In this document: positions 23,651 through 35,100 of the stretch, piece by piece
How the letters are laid out: each line of letters begins with the position of its first letter
Numbering within the stretch: position 1 is the first letter of the stretch
Source: Mimachlamys varia
Taxonomy: Eukaryota > Mollusca > Bivalvia > Pectinida > Pectinidae
Direction of reading: 5' to 3'
Length of the DNA stretch: 64,000 nucleotides
Assembly: GCA_947623455.1 (NCBI GenBank)
Contig: OX392534.1
Coordinates: 8,442,001 to 8,506,000, forward strand
Made by a program: the position numbers and the translations under genes
Notes under the pieces: generated by a model
Told to the model about the DNA's origin: nothing
What the model saw: only the letters and a program-made list of their open reading frames with translations
Database searches by the model: none

Positions 23651-26600
23651 CACCTTCCTCATTGATAAGTGATCCTGTAACCTAATCTTGTCGTCCCTGT
23701 TTTAATTGTAGGAACACCACTGACATGCTCCTCCACTGATAAGTGATACTGTAGTTAATCTTGTCGTCCCTGTTTTAATTGTAGGAACACAGTAACCTAA
23801 TCTTGTTTTCCTGTTTTAATTGTAGGAACACAGTAACCTAATCCTATCGTCCCTGTTTTAATTGTAGGAACACCACTGACAAGATCCTCCACTGATAAGT
23901 GATACTGTACCTAATCCTGTCGCCTCTGTTTTAATTGTAGGAACACAGTAACCTAATCCTATCGTCCCTGTTTTAATTGTAGGAACACAGTAACCTAATC
24001 CTGTCGTCCCTGTTTTAATTGTAGGAACACAGTAACCTAATCCTGTCGTCCCAGTTTTAATTGTAGGAACACCACTGACAAGATCCTCCACTGATAATTT
24101 ATCCTGTAACTAATCTTGTCGTCCCTGTTTTAATTGTAGGACCACCACTGACAAGATCCTCCACTGATAAGTGATACTGTAGTTAATCTTGTCGTGCCTG
24201 TTTTAATTGTAGGACCACCACTGACATGATCCTCCACTGATAATTAATACTGTAACTAATCGTCCCAGTTTTAATTGTAGGACCACCACTGACAAGATCC
24301 TCCACTGATAATTTATCCTGTAACTAATCTTGTCGTCCCTGTTTTAATTGTAGGACCACCACTGACAAGATCCTCCACTGATAAGTGATACTGTAGTTAA
24401 TCTTGTCGTCCCTGTTTTAATTGTAGGAACACCACTGACATGATCCTCCACTGATAATTAATACTGTAACTAATCGTCCCTGTTTTAATTGTAGGAACAC
24501 CACTGACATGATCCTCCACTGATAAGTGATACTGTACCTAATCCTGTCGTCCCTGTTTTAATTGTAAGAACACCACTGACATGATCCTACACTGATAATT
24601 GATCCTGTAACTAATCTTGTCGTCCCTGTTTTAATTGTAGGAACACCACTGACATGATCGACCACTGATAAGTGATACTGTACCTAACCGTGTCGTCCCT
24701 GTTTTAATTGTAGGAACACCACTGACATGATCCTCCACTGATAAGTGATACTGTACCTAATCCTGTCGTCCCTGTTTTAATTGTAAGAACACCACTGACA
24801 TGCTCCTCCACTGATAATTGATCCTGTAACTAATCCTGTCGTCCCTATTTTAATTGTAGGAACACCACTGACATGATCCTCCACTGATAAGTGATACTGT
24901 ACCTAACCGTGTCGTCCCTGTTTTAATTGTAGGAACACCACTGACATGATCCTCCACTGATAAGTGATACTGTACCTAATCGTGTCGTCCCTGTTTTAAT
25001 TGTAGGAACACAGTAACCTAATCCTATCGTCCCTGTTTTAATTGTAGGAACACAGTAACCTAATCCTATCGTCCCTGTTTTAATTGTAGGAACACCACTG
25101 ACAAGATCCTCCACTGATAAGTGATACTGTACCTAATCGTGTCGTCCCTGTTTTAATTGTAGGAACACAGTAACCTAATCCTATCGTCCCTGTTTTAATT
25201 GTAGGAACACCACTGACATGATCCTCCACTGATAAGTGATACTGTACCTAATCGTGTCGTCCCTGTTTTAATTGTAGGAACACAGTAACCTAATCCTATC
25301 GTCCCTGTTTTAATTGTAGGAACACAGTAACCTAATCCTGTCGCCTCTGTTTTAATTGTAGGAACACAGTAACCTAATCCTGTCGCCTCTGTTTTAATTG
25401 TAGGAACACAGTAACCTAATCCTATCGCCTCTGTTTTAATTGTAGGAACACCACTGACATGATCCTCCACTGATAAGTGATACTGTACCTAATCGTGTCG
25501 TCCCTGTTTTAATTGTAGGAACACAGTAACCTAATCCTATCGCCCCTGTTTTAATTGTAGGAACACAGTAACCTAATCGTGTCGTCCCTGTTTTAATTGT
25601 AGGAACACAGTAACCTAATCCTGTCGCCTCTGTTTTAATTGTAGGAACACAGTAACCTAATCCTATCGTCCCTGTTTTAATTGTAGGAACACAGTAACCT
25701 AATCCTATCGTCCCTGTTTTAATTGTAGGAACACCACTGACAAGATCCTCCACTGATAAGTGATACTGTACCTAATCCTGTCGTCCCTGTTTTAATTGTA
25801 GGAACACAGTAACCTAATCCTGTCGCCTCTGTTTTAATTGTAGGAACACAGTAACCTAATCCTGTCGCCTCTGTTTTAATTGTAGGAACACAGTAACCTA
25901 ATCCTGTCGTCCCTGTTTTAATTGTAGGAACACAGTAACCTAATCCTGTCGCCTCTGTTTTAATTGTAGGAACACAGTAACCTAATCCTGTCGTCCCTGT
26001 TTTAATTGTAGGAACACAGTAACCTAATCCTGTCGCCTCTGTTTTAATTGTAGGAACACAGTAACCTAATCCTGTCGTCCCTGTTTTAATTGTAGGAACA
26101 CAGTAACCTTATCCTGTCGTCCCTGTTTTAATTGTAGGAACACAGTAACCTAATCCTGTCGCCTCTGTTTTAATTGTAGGAACACAGTAACCTAATCCTG
26201 TCGTCCCTGTTTTAATTGTAGGAACACCACTGACAAGATCCTCCACTGATAATTTATCCTGTAACTAATCCTATCGTCCCTGTTTTAATTGTAGGAACAC
26301 CACTGACAAGATCCTCCACTGATAAGTGATACTGTACCTAATCCTGTCGTCCCTGTTTTAATTGTAGGAACACCACTGACATGATCCTCCACTGATAAGT
26401 GATACTGTAACTAATTTTGTCGTCCCTGTTTTAATTGTAGGAACACAGTAACCTAATCCTGTCGTCCCTGTTTTAATTGTAGGAACACAGTAACCTAATC
26501 CTGTCATCCCTGTTTTAATTGTAGGAACACAGTAACCTTATCCTATCGCCCCTGTTTTAATTGTAGGAACACCACTGACAAGATCTTCCACTGATAAGTG

Positions 26601-27180
26601 ATACTGTACCTAATCTTGTCGTCCCTGTTTTAATTGTAGGAACACCACTGACATGATCCTCCACTGATAAGTGATACTGTACCTAATCTTGTCGTCCCTG
26701 TTTTAATTGTAGGAACACCACTGACATGCTCCTGTAGCTAATCTTGTCGTCCCTGTTTTAATTGTAGGAACACCACTGACATGATCCATCACTGATAATT
26801 GATCCTGTAACTAATCTTGTCGTCCCTGTTTTAATTGTAGGAACACAGTAACCTAATCCTGTCGTCCCTGTTTTAATTGTAGGAACACCACTGACATGCT
26901 CCTGTAACTAATCCTGTCGTCCATGTTTTAATTGTAGGAACACAGTAACCTAATCCTGTCGTCCATGTTTTAATTGTAGGAACACCACTGACATGATCCA
27001 TCACTGATAATTGATCCTGTAACTAATCTTGTCGTCCCTGTTTTAATTGTAGGAACACCACTGACATGCTCCTGTAACTAATCCTGTCGTCCATGTTTTA
27101 ATTGTAGGAACACCACTGACATGATCCACCACTGATAAGTGATACTGTAACTAATTGTGTCGTCCCTGTTTTAATTGTAG
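23651..27180 (+). repeat. Mosaic 42/73-bp array carrying repeated 3' splice sites
   Basis: About 60 units of two related kinds. The long unit (73 bp) runs GAACACCACTGACATGATCC, TCCACTGATAAGTGATACTG, TACCTAATCCTGTCGTCCC, TGTTTTAATTGTAG. The short unit (42 bp) lacks the inner 31 bp, joining GAACA directly to CAGTAACCTAATCC. Every unit ends in CCTGTTTTAATTGTAG, a pyrimidine-rich AG that looks like a 3' splice site. The last copy abuts the exon that starts the coding region at 27222, and that exon begins with the same GAACACCACTGACATGA string. The array is therefore an amplified intron-exon junction. Long units cluster at 24.1-24.95 kb, short ones at 25.3-26.2 kb. Confidence 0.95.
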
Positions 27181-28631
27181 GAACACCACTGACATGACCC
27201 TCCACTGATTCTACGTACGGTATGGAGAATGACGCCGCGAGAAACGGGGTGTCGCCAAACGACGCCATTTCTTACGAAAACGAGTCGGTTAATAGACCTA
27301 AGAAACGGGAGGCAGCAACCAGTCCAACCGGAAACGGCAATGGTCTTCCAAATCCGAGGATTCAACGAAGAATTTCCCAGCCAGAACGCAAAGTCAGTTT
27401 CCAGCTAGATATTGACAACATTCCTTCCCACGCCGACCTGTACGATGATACTTCTCCGACCCGTAGGCCAAGTGTTAGTTTCGTACGCAGGGATGGCGAA
27501 GAGAATGCCGTTCCCAACGAGAGAAGGGCAAAGAAGAGTCGGTCGCCCCAGAGAAGCCCGAGGGTTAGTTTTTCACTGGCTCCCGGTGAGGGAAACCCGA
27601 TGTATAGCAACCGCCCCGGAAAGAAGCAAAGTGAGACTAGATCTCCAAGAGTAAGCTTTTCTCTGGGACCAGGCGAGGAAAACACAATTCCAAATGACCG
27701 CACAACTAAGCGCCAAATGAAAGACAATAAATCGCCACAACGAAGTCCGAAAGTCAGCATTACTCTTGAAAATATTGACACTAACCATACTCAAGAAGAA
27801 CAGCAGACTGTATCCCCAACTTCTTCTGAGGAAGCTGACCGACCCCGCCGTCCAAGTCGACAAAGACGCTCAGGGGTAGTCAATAGTCCTCCGCCTGACA
27901 TGGCGCGGGTGTCGTCTGCTGTTTTCTTAGATAATCTTCCTGCTAACCAACCAACTGACCAAGACGACCAGTCAATATCAACAATATCAGGCAGTGTTGA
28001 TATCGAGTATGCTTCGACGAGAACAGCAAGCTGTAATTCAGAGGACGATCTGGGTCTGGTAAACAGCGGGTACGAAAGCGATGACGTCATTGAAAACATT
28101 GCGCTCAAAGTTAACAGCATAATACAGGATGCCAAGGCCAATGAAATGAGTAATGGTTACTACAATAACAATATTGGTAACAAAGACGAGGGACGAAATG
28201 GACAAGAAGAAGAAGAAGACGACGACGACTACGTAGACGAGGAAGTAGAAGAGGAGGAGGAAGATCAGGGCTTGACGTTTAACCTTCCATCATCACAGGA
28301 CAGACAGGACAAACAAACATTTGATATTCCTATAAAGAAGGAGAGAAAGAGTACTACTGAGTTTGGTATACCTCTGTCGATAATGAAACATAAGAAATCG
28401 TCTTTTGCCGAGAGTAATTATTCGGATGATTCCACGTCCCCCAATAAGAGTTCCCTAGCTCGACACTTACGGAAAGACTCGATCGCTCTGACCAGTGAGA
28501 AGATGGGTCAGATACGAGATCTACAGAGACACTACAAGATGATGAAGAAGAATAACATGCCGAGTGTAAGTGAGGCGTTAGTTAGTCAGCCATTACTCAG
28601 ATTAGAATCCACAAGGTTCAGAGGTTCTTGA
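27181..28631 (+). CDS. Disordered protein with repeated RVSF-type motifs (469 aa)
   Basis: Coding starts at ATG 27222 (context CGGTATGG, good) and ends at TGA 28629. The exon probably begins at 27181, after TTTTAATTGTAG. An in-frame TGA at 27195 rules out coding from further upstream, so bases 27181-27221 are 5' UTR, with a tiny upstream frame from ATG 27194. The protein is hydrophilic, with no signal peptide or membrane span. Residues 57-180 carry five spaced short motifs: KVSF (57), SVSF (84), RVSF (114), RVSF (143) and KVSI (177), mostly preceded by SPR or SPQRSP. KVSF/RVSF match the protein phosphatase 1 docking consensus, and the inner Ser could be phosphorylated. Residues 329-349 are almost all Asp/Glu. 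The tail (about 411-450) is basic and could be helical. I do not recognise the family. Confidence 0.85.
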
Positions 28632-28777
28632 TGTCTTTATGAAGTAATAGTTCATTTCACGAGCGAATTGAATATTTTGATAAAAAATATGAAACCTATC
28701 CAACCTTTTAGTTTGTTTGATTGATTTATTGTATAAGTATCAAAACAATGGTTGTTTTATGGGTCATCATAATAGCA

Positions 28778-28783
28778 AATAAA
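28778..28783 (+). terminator. Polyadenylation signal AATAAA
   Basis: AATAAA lies about 150 bp after the stop of the 27222 gene. The foldback element at 28790 begins directly after it. Confidence 0.5.
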
Positions 28784-28789
28784 GTGAAA

Positions 28790-29510
28790 TCTTTAAAAGC
28801 TGGTCAATCACTATTTTAGGCAAATTGAACAGATGGTATATTTCATGGCTATCCATGGACCTTACTTTTGACATGTAATTTGCTAAGGTGTTCGTTAACT
28901 TTAGCAAAACATGTTAAATGAATGTTCCAGAAGGAAACAATTAGCGTATGTAGATCATAAATATTGCACAAAACAATGTCGTTATACACTCAAATGTCTA
29001 TAGCACACGATAGAGACATTTGTTTGACAGGATATGACTCCATCAAAGCATGCACATTGATTCTGTTTGATCTTGAAATGCAAATGGCGGTTGTGAATAA
29101 GTCTTAAAAGTATCCAATAGGAACATTTGTTATAATTAAAATACATCCATGTACTAGTATTCATATTTGAGTATTTTTATAGTCGCCATTTGCAATTCAA
29201 GGTCAAACAAAATCGATGTGTACTCTTTGATGTAGCCATATGCAGTAAAACAAAGTTTCCTATTGTGTGCTATAGACATTTGAGTGTATAACATCTTTGT
29301 TGTTTTGTGAAACATATAGGATATACATTAGGTAATTGTTCCGTCCAGGAACATGCATTTTTCGCATGTTTTGCCACATTTTACAAACACCTTTCGCAAA
29401 TTACAAATCAAAAGCAAGGTCCATGGTTAGCTATGATACATACCAACAATTGAAAGTTATTTCTGTAGCCCGAAATAGTGATTAAATGACCCAGGCTGTT
29501 TAAAGGACGT
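28790..29510. mobile_element. Long foldback element, about 0.7 kb
   Basis: The left arm (about 28790-29120) and right arm (about 29165-29510) are imperfect reverse complements over most of their length. Matched pairs include CACTCAAATGTCTATAGCAC with GTGCTATAGACATTTGAGTG, CCATGGACCTT with AAGGTCCATGG, AATCACTATTT with AAATAGTGATT, and CATCAAAG with CTTTGATG. The ends are CTTTAAA and TTTAAAG. There is no real coding capacity. It is consistent with a foldback or non-autonomous DNA transposon, and its transcript would form a long hairpin. Confidence 0.85.
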
Positions 29511-30140
29511 AACACAAAATAAACCAAACCAAACCAGACTCATTAGCTTAGAAAGGTATCAGTCTATATGCTATTAAGATGACCTTTAACTTCAATCTAA
29601 AACTTCGAACTAGCTGGTAAGTCTCATTATCGTTATGTCCATGTATATACGTTTATTACCTTCCTGCCATAAGGTTGTACTTAATGATATATGTTAACAA
29701 GACAAGTGTGATATTTAAAACAATATAACATAAATGAATAATAAGAAGTCGCTTCATATATGTACAAATATTAATGTCAAGCGATCGATAATATCGCTGA
29801 ATATGTCAGTGCTTCACCAGTTATGCAGTAGGGGTTATCAAATCGTCCTCTCGTATTAAGAATATGACGAATAACTCGAAATTATTCATTGTTTGAAGAT
29901 AATAACATTTCTTAAACCATAGTTAGTACTAGTGCACCTCCCAACAGGGTCTCAGTCGCCTCCTTAGCTTTACATTAAGGCAATTGAATCAATGACGAGT
30001 CATAGAAGTATGAAATGTCTGTATGGTGCAGTTAAATTAATTATTTGGCTCGAATATTTTTATTCTAAATTACGAAAGTGTTATCTTCTTGTTTGTATTT
30101 TGTACAATTCTTCCTATTTATCTACAACAATCTATTACAG
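29511..30140 (+). other. Upstream region and probable 5' intron of the GH31-like gene
   Basis: A strong donor-like site, TAGCTG|GTAAGTCTC, lies at 29616, and a strong acceptor, CCTATTTATCTACAACAATC then TATTACAG, ends at 30140. An ATG at 29578 before that donor is not in phase with the next exon, so the upstream exon is more likely untranslated. No other gene is seen. Confidence 0.4.
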
Positions 30141-32162
30141 TTCTGGAAGAGGCAGACGCTGACTGTGAAGAAGTACCAGCTACACTTGGCTGTAGCTACC
30201 ATGTTTGTCGTTACCGTGATAACGGTTGCTGTTGGATGGCATTTCCACGACCAGTTCCACGAGATCAGGAATGCCAACCAGCGCGTCTTCTTCGATCCCT
30301 CCAGTCGTATCCTCACGCTGAGAGACCAAGAGGACAACAAGCTGATGGCAAATCTCGGTGTCAGTATCCCAATCTGGCTTCTGCCTTCACACTGTGCGAG
30401 TGAAAAGGAAACGGGGTCGTTTACGTGTCTAAAATGGAAAAATAATGCAGTGCTAAGAATCCGACATTTTGGATCCAAAACTGTAAATTGTTATAACATA
30501 ACGTGGGAGGTGGCCCGTGAGGACTTATTTCCTGAAGACTGCTTCATAATAGGTCCTCACGTGTGGTTTGGCCCCTCCAACACAACAAGTGCTCTGTGGT
30601 CTCTGGATAAAGCTAACTTTACGTTCACAGCCGCAGAGACGGATTTTTACCCGGCCGGAACGTTTAGCTCGGCCATGGAACGGTACTGGATATCCTCCGG
30701 AGGAGGGTCGATCTTTGTTCATAACGAGGACCCAGTATCTGTCAAATGGAACATAAAAAATAACAATAAGATTTGTTTGATTGGGAACAACAAGGGCAGC
30801 TTTTATGGTCAAAAGAGGACTAGGGGAACAGATTTGAACTACACAGTATGTCACGGCATAGATCCGGTGTCCACCCATAAGTTTGTCCGGAAGTTGTTAC
30901 CTGATGGACCGAAAAACCTGCCATCTAGGCTCAGCTTAAAGTATCCTGTCTGGTCCACATTTGGAGTGGCACAGTCTCATAGAATTACAGAAAACGACGT
31001 ACATGATTTAGCAAACGGAATTCACGACAGAGGGTTAAACTGCAGCTTCATAGAAATTGATGGGAAATGGGAAAAACATTTTGGAGATTTAGAATTTGAC
31101 CCAGAAAGATTTTCTAACATAACAGCCATTGTGAAATACGTCAAAACGTTAGGTTATTCTCTTTCCGTTGAGGTCAGTCCGTATTTTGGTTACAAATCTA
31201 TCAATTTTGATGAAGGAGTACAAGACGGAAATTTTATGCTTGACGCTGGACGAAAAGTTCCAGCATTTATTCCGATGGAGAAAAGTATCTATGCCATGCT
31301 GGACATTACGAACCCGTCAGCCGAATCGTGGATGAAAGGCAAGATGATCAGGCTATCTTCCACATACAAAATAACAGCATTCCACATATTTTACCGTAAT
31401 AGATCATGGATGCCGTTTAGTCCAGCATTCCATGCGGCGGAAGTAACTCCAAGTATGATTAGAAATCTCTTCGCAGAATTCGTCACATCATTCAATGAAG
31501 TTGATGCAGATATTGTTGAAGGGACATCGGGGTCACAAAACCAAGTTTCGTTTGTGAATATACCAACAAAGGTTACTATGCATTCGGATGGCGAGTGTAT
31601 AACCGGTGTCATAGAAACGGCATTGACGCTTGGAATTATGGGGTATCCGTTTGTTATCGTTGACGGAATGTTCGTGCAGGAACCAGCTGCTGGGCTCGAA
31701 GAGTTTGACTTACCTAATCGACAGCTTTACATTCGATGGATGCAAATGGCTTCATTCTTTCCCGCCATGAAGTTCGCTGTACCGCCTTGGTCCTTCGATG
31801 ACGAATGTGTAGAATTGGCGCGGAACGCTTCTGCGATGCACCAAGAATACACCGTGAAAATAATAAATGAAATACAGAAAGAAATAAAAAATGGCGACCC
31901 AATTATTCGACCAATATGGTGGACATCACCTTCCGATCAAGAAGCACATAACGCCAAGAATGAGTTCATGGTCGGCGATACCCTCCTGGTCGCGCCCGTC
32001 GTTTGCGATGACGTCATGGAGCGGAACATCTACCTTCCGGAAGGCTTCTGGACGGACATGCTTACTGGAGATTTTATTTACGGAAAGAGGTGGTTATATA
32101 ACTATGAAGTGAAAATAAACCAGATACCTCACTTTAAACGGAAAAATGTCATAGGACACTAG
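30141..32162 (+). CDS. MYORG-like glycoside hydrolase family 31 protein, probable pseudoenzyme
   Basis: Type II membrane protein. A basic stretch (FWKRQTLTVKK) precedes one membrane span (about 30180-30235), then a long lumenal region with several N-glycosylation sites. Collinear GH31/MYORG landmarks include MERYWISS, LKYPVWSTF, FIEIDGKWEKHFGD, GIMGYPFVIVDG, LYIRWMQMASFFPAMKF, GDPIIRPIWW and GDTLLVAPVV. MYORG is a GH31 alpha-galactosidase of the ER/Golgi. Here the nucleophile position (family KFDAGE; here HIFYRN, 31383-31400) has Phe for Asp, and the acid/base region (31563-31585, TKVTMHS) has Val where Asp is expected. Glycosidase activity is therefore doubtful. The frame is intact to TAG at 32160. 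ATG 30201 (GCTACCATG, ideal context) is the first in-frame start in this exon; an ATG in an upstream exon is possible because the frame is open to the acceptor. Confidence 0.88.
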   Translation, partial: FWKRQTLTVKKYQLHLAVATMFVVTVITVAVGWHFHDQFHEIRNANQRVFFDPSSRILTLRDQEDNKLMANLGVSIPIWLLPSHCASEKETGSFTCLKWKNNAVLRIRHFGSKTVNCYNITWEVAREDLFPEDCFIIGPHVWFGPSNTTSALWSLDKANFTFTAAETDFYPAGTFSSAMERYWISSGGGSIFVHNEDPVSVKWNIKNNNKICLIGNNKGSFYGQKRTRGTDLNYTVCHGIDPVSTHKFVRKLLPDGPKNLPSRLSLKYPVWSTFGVAQSHRITENDVHDLANGIHDRGLNCSFIEIDGKWEKHFGDLEFDPERFSNITAIVKYVKTLGYSLSVEVSPYFGYKSINFDEGVQDGNFMLDAGRKVPAFIPMEKSIYAMLDITNPSAESWMKGKMIRLSSTYKITAFHIFYRNRSWMPFSPAFHAAEVTPSMIRNLFAEFVTSFNEVDADIVEGTSGSQNQVSFVNIPTKVTMHSDGECITGVIETALTLGIMGYPFVIVDGMFVQEPAAGLEEFDLPNRQLYIRWMQMASFFPAMKFAVPPWSFDDECVELARNASAMHQEYTVKIINEIQKEIKNGDPIIRPIWWTSPSDQEAHNAKNEFMVGDTLLVAPVVCDDVMERNIYLPEGFWTDMLTGDFIYGKRWLYNYEVKINQIPHFKRKNVIGH

Positions 32163-35100
32163 AGTCTAGTCAGTAACACCGAGTTAATGTTCGAATTTTG
32201 AAATAGTATCTGACTATGATTCTGTATACTGGAAGCATAATTTGCTACTTTTGAGCATAAAATTACTGAGGTGACTTCAACGAAGACTGATGCAAGTAGG
32301 CTGTCTTTGAGTGTGATAGATAATTATGTTTCTTTTTGTAATATAAATGTTGTTGCTGTTCTTCTTTGTTCAAGTGATATCTATTTTCCCTATGGATGAA
32401 TATCTGTATCTAGGAGTAATGGTGATGTTTGATATAATAGAACGATGAAAAACGAAACATTCAGTAAACATTGGTGTCCATATTCATGAAACTACTCTCA
32501 TGCATGGAGTTTGTGTTAATTTAGATCAATGATACAATTCTGTATTGTGGATTTGGAGTTTTCAATGTTTTTATTTACCTTGTTGATTGTTTGACAAGAT
32601 TTAAGTGAGATACAATCGGGCCCTGGTCATTCCCGGAAGTCAGTTCAAAACGCTACTCCCAATCCGACCTTATATTTCTACTTTCAAAAATTATAAAAGA
32701 TTTTTGTAGACTTCATAAGGCTTGATCTGTCATAGTATATTGATATTGCGATATATTTAATTTTGATGTATTTTTGTGTGCTTTATAAATAATCTGTTAG
32801 TTTGTTTATAGTCTGCATTTACACAAAGGGGAAATGGAATCTGCAATCTCTGAGATGCAGCACGCCATTTGCCATATGTGTTTTAAAATATCTGGTGACA
32901 GGTGACACCTGTATAAAGTGCTATCAAGTTATGCCGCTTAGTTTGCTTGTAAGTATAAGCTAGCGTGCTATCATCGATTATTGTACCAGTATGTGTTCTC
33001 TGCAGGAAATACGTTTTATTCATAGATAGTTAAGGATATATATGTAAATTTCATTCATTATGTTTGAGCTGTTTTAAGATTTATATATATTTCTTTTATA
33101 TGTCATTAAACAATCTTTTACAGAACGAATAATTTCTGTGCAAATTGTAGAAAGACTTTTGTATATATTTTTTTATAAAACGCCAAGATCAAATAGGTTA
33201 TCTCCCTTTGATTTATATTTAACGAGGGAGTGTTGAATTCTGTCTTTTTGATTGAATGACGTTTAAAGCTTTATACTTTTATGTTGATCATGTTAAAAGT
33301 GTTTTGATGTTTATAAACACCTGTTTAAATACACTTCACTATTTTTAAAGGCTGTGCAATTTGTATTTGTAAATAATGGCGATTCATAATATTATGTCGA
33401 TTTCAAGATATGTTTTAATGTTATTCGTAGTAACGGAGTCGATTGTAGTGTACCTATTTCAATATAGAGTGAGTTAACTTATTTCATGTAATACCATACA
33501 ACATTTTCTCAACATTTCATATTGAATTCAAATAAACAAATAACAGTAAATGGCTGAAAAATAATCTTCGTTTTTGTCAAGAAAAGAATGAAGATATACT
33601 TTCCACATCTGACTGGAGTGAATTTTAAAATTGAAATAATTACAATGTTAATTAAATGCATTTTAAATAAACATGTTATCAATAATCTCTAGATAAGAAA
33701 CGTGTTTTTCATATTTATAAGGGAATGTTTCTTGGTAAAATAAAAATTCTGTAAGCCTAGTTCGTGTACAATTTTTTTTTTAATATGTACACGTACAAAG
33801 TCGTTCCTATCAATTTCGAAGTGGAGAAGCAAAAGTATGTTCAGATACGTATATTAATTGTTCCAAAATGTTTAAATCATGTTGATTCTCGATGTATTAA
33901 CTGTGCGTACAAGCGTTCTAAAGGCGAGTCGAAAATCTTCCTTAATGTGCCATAAATGAATATATAAAATGTGAAATGAGATGTTTGAAAGTAGAAATAA
34001 AACTGTGTATACGATGTTCCAAGATATGTATTATCATTTCTTTGCTTTACATATAATTGTTTCTATGTGCGATAATAAAACGTATGTTCAAATAAATTGT
34101 TATAGTTAACACACACTCGTGTACCAAAGCTTTGTACAGCAAACAAAGGGTAGTATAAAGCTTACTAAATATCGAAGATTAATTGTTGTGGACAGTAAAC
34201 ACGGGCTGTATATATAGCCACAGTCAATCTCATTTGAGTAGTGACACGGTACATAATATACACATTTTCGTAGTACACTATTTGAAATTAAACAGAACTA
34301 GTTTAATTTTACTTCTAAATTCATAAATTAAAGGGGTTTTACGCACCTGGCCCTTCTGCTTCTACATTAGTTTAGAAATTTTGGATTCCCACCTTTTGGC
34401 CCTTGCATCTATGAAGAGTCCAAGGAGGACGAAACAGTTGTATGATGCAGTTTGATACATGTTTTGCATGCTGTACCGATTACTTAATTATAAAAGTGCA
34501 ATCACTTGTTGGTGACCATCGCTGCAATTTTTGACGACTCATATTTAGGTGAATTAAACCATTAACTGTATATACCCTTGAAACTTTTTTTTTAATTAAG
34601 CTCGTTATTTCGTATTCTTTTAATCTTTTTTTCATACAAAAAACAAGTCTGGTCAAACAATAGTCATTTTTACTTGTATAAAATATAGACAATGGTGTTA
34701 TATAAGACAATAAAATACATAGTATATAGGGTTATGTAGACTGTACATGGCACTTTGTGCTGATTAATATCCACACTACATCACAGATTGCGTTTGATAT
34801 CGACTCCTACCTAGCCGTAACGTTATTTCTTCCAGGATATAGTCTGAGTATTCACATTTGCCTTTGTTCAAGCAATTCATACTTCAAAATATGATTCATG
34901 CTTGATTTCAAGCCGTTCAAAAAACAAAATAAAAACAAAGTAAGGTAGGCCTAGCAATGTACACATCTACACATAACGGTTTTGGTGATCCTTCACGATT
35001 TTAATTGTTGATTTGTGTTAAAAGTCCTCCTCTCCACAAGGTCGTTTGCAGACGGGTAACCTGTACATTTTACAAAAACTATGATCACTGCTTATCTACA

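Noticed and set aside
27362..28141. Minus-strand frames opposite the 27222 gene
   Set aside because: They are antisense shadows of a coding exon with strong codon structure on the plus strand.
30078..30140. Extension of the GH31-like coding region to a GTG at 30078
   Set aside because: This stretch is the pyrimidine-rich 3' end of an intron (ending TATTACAG at 30140), not coding sequence, and GTG is not a usual start in animals.
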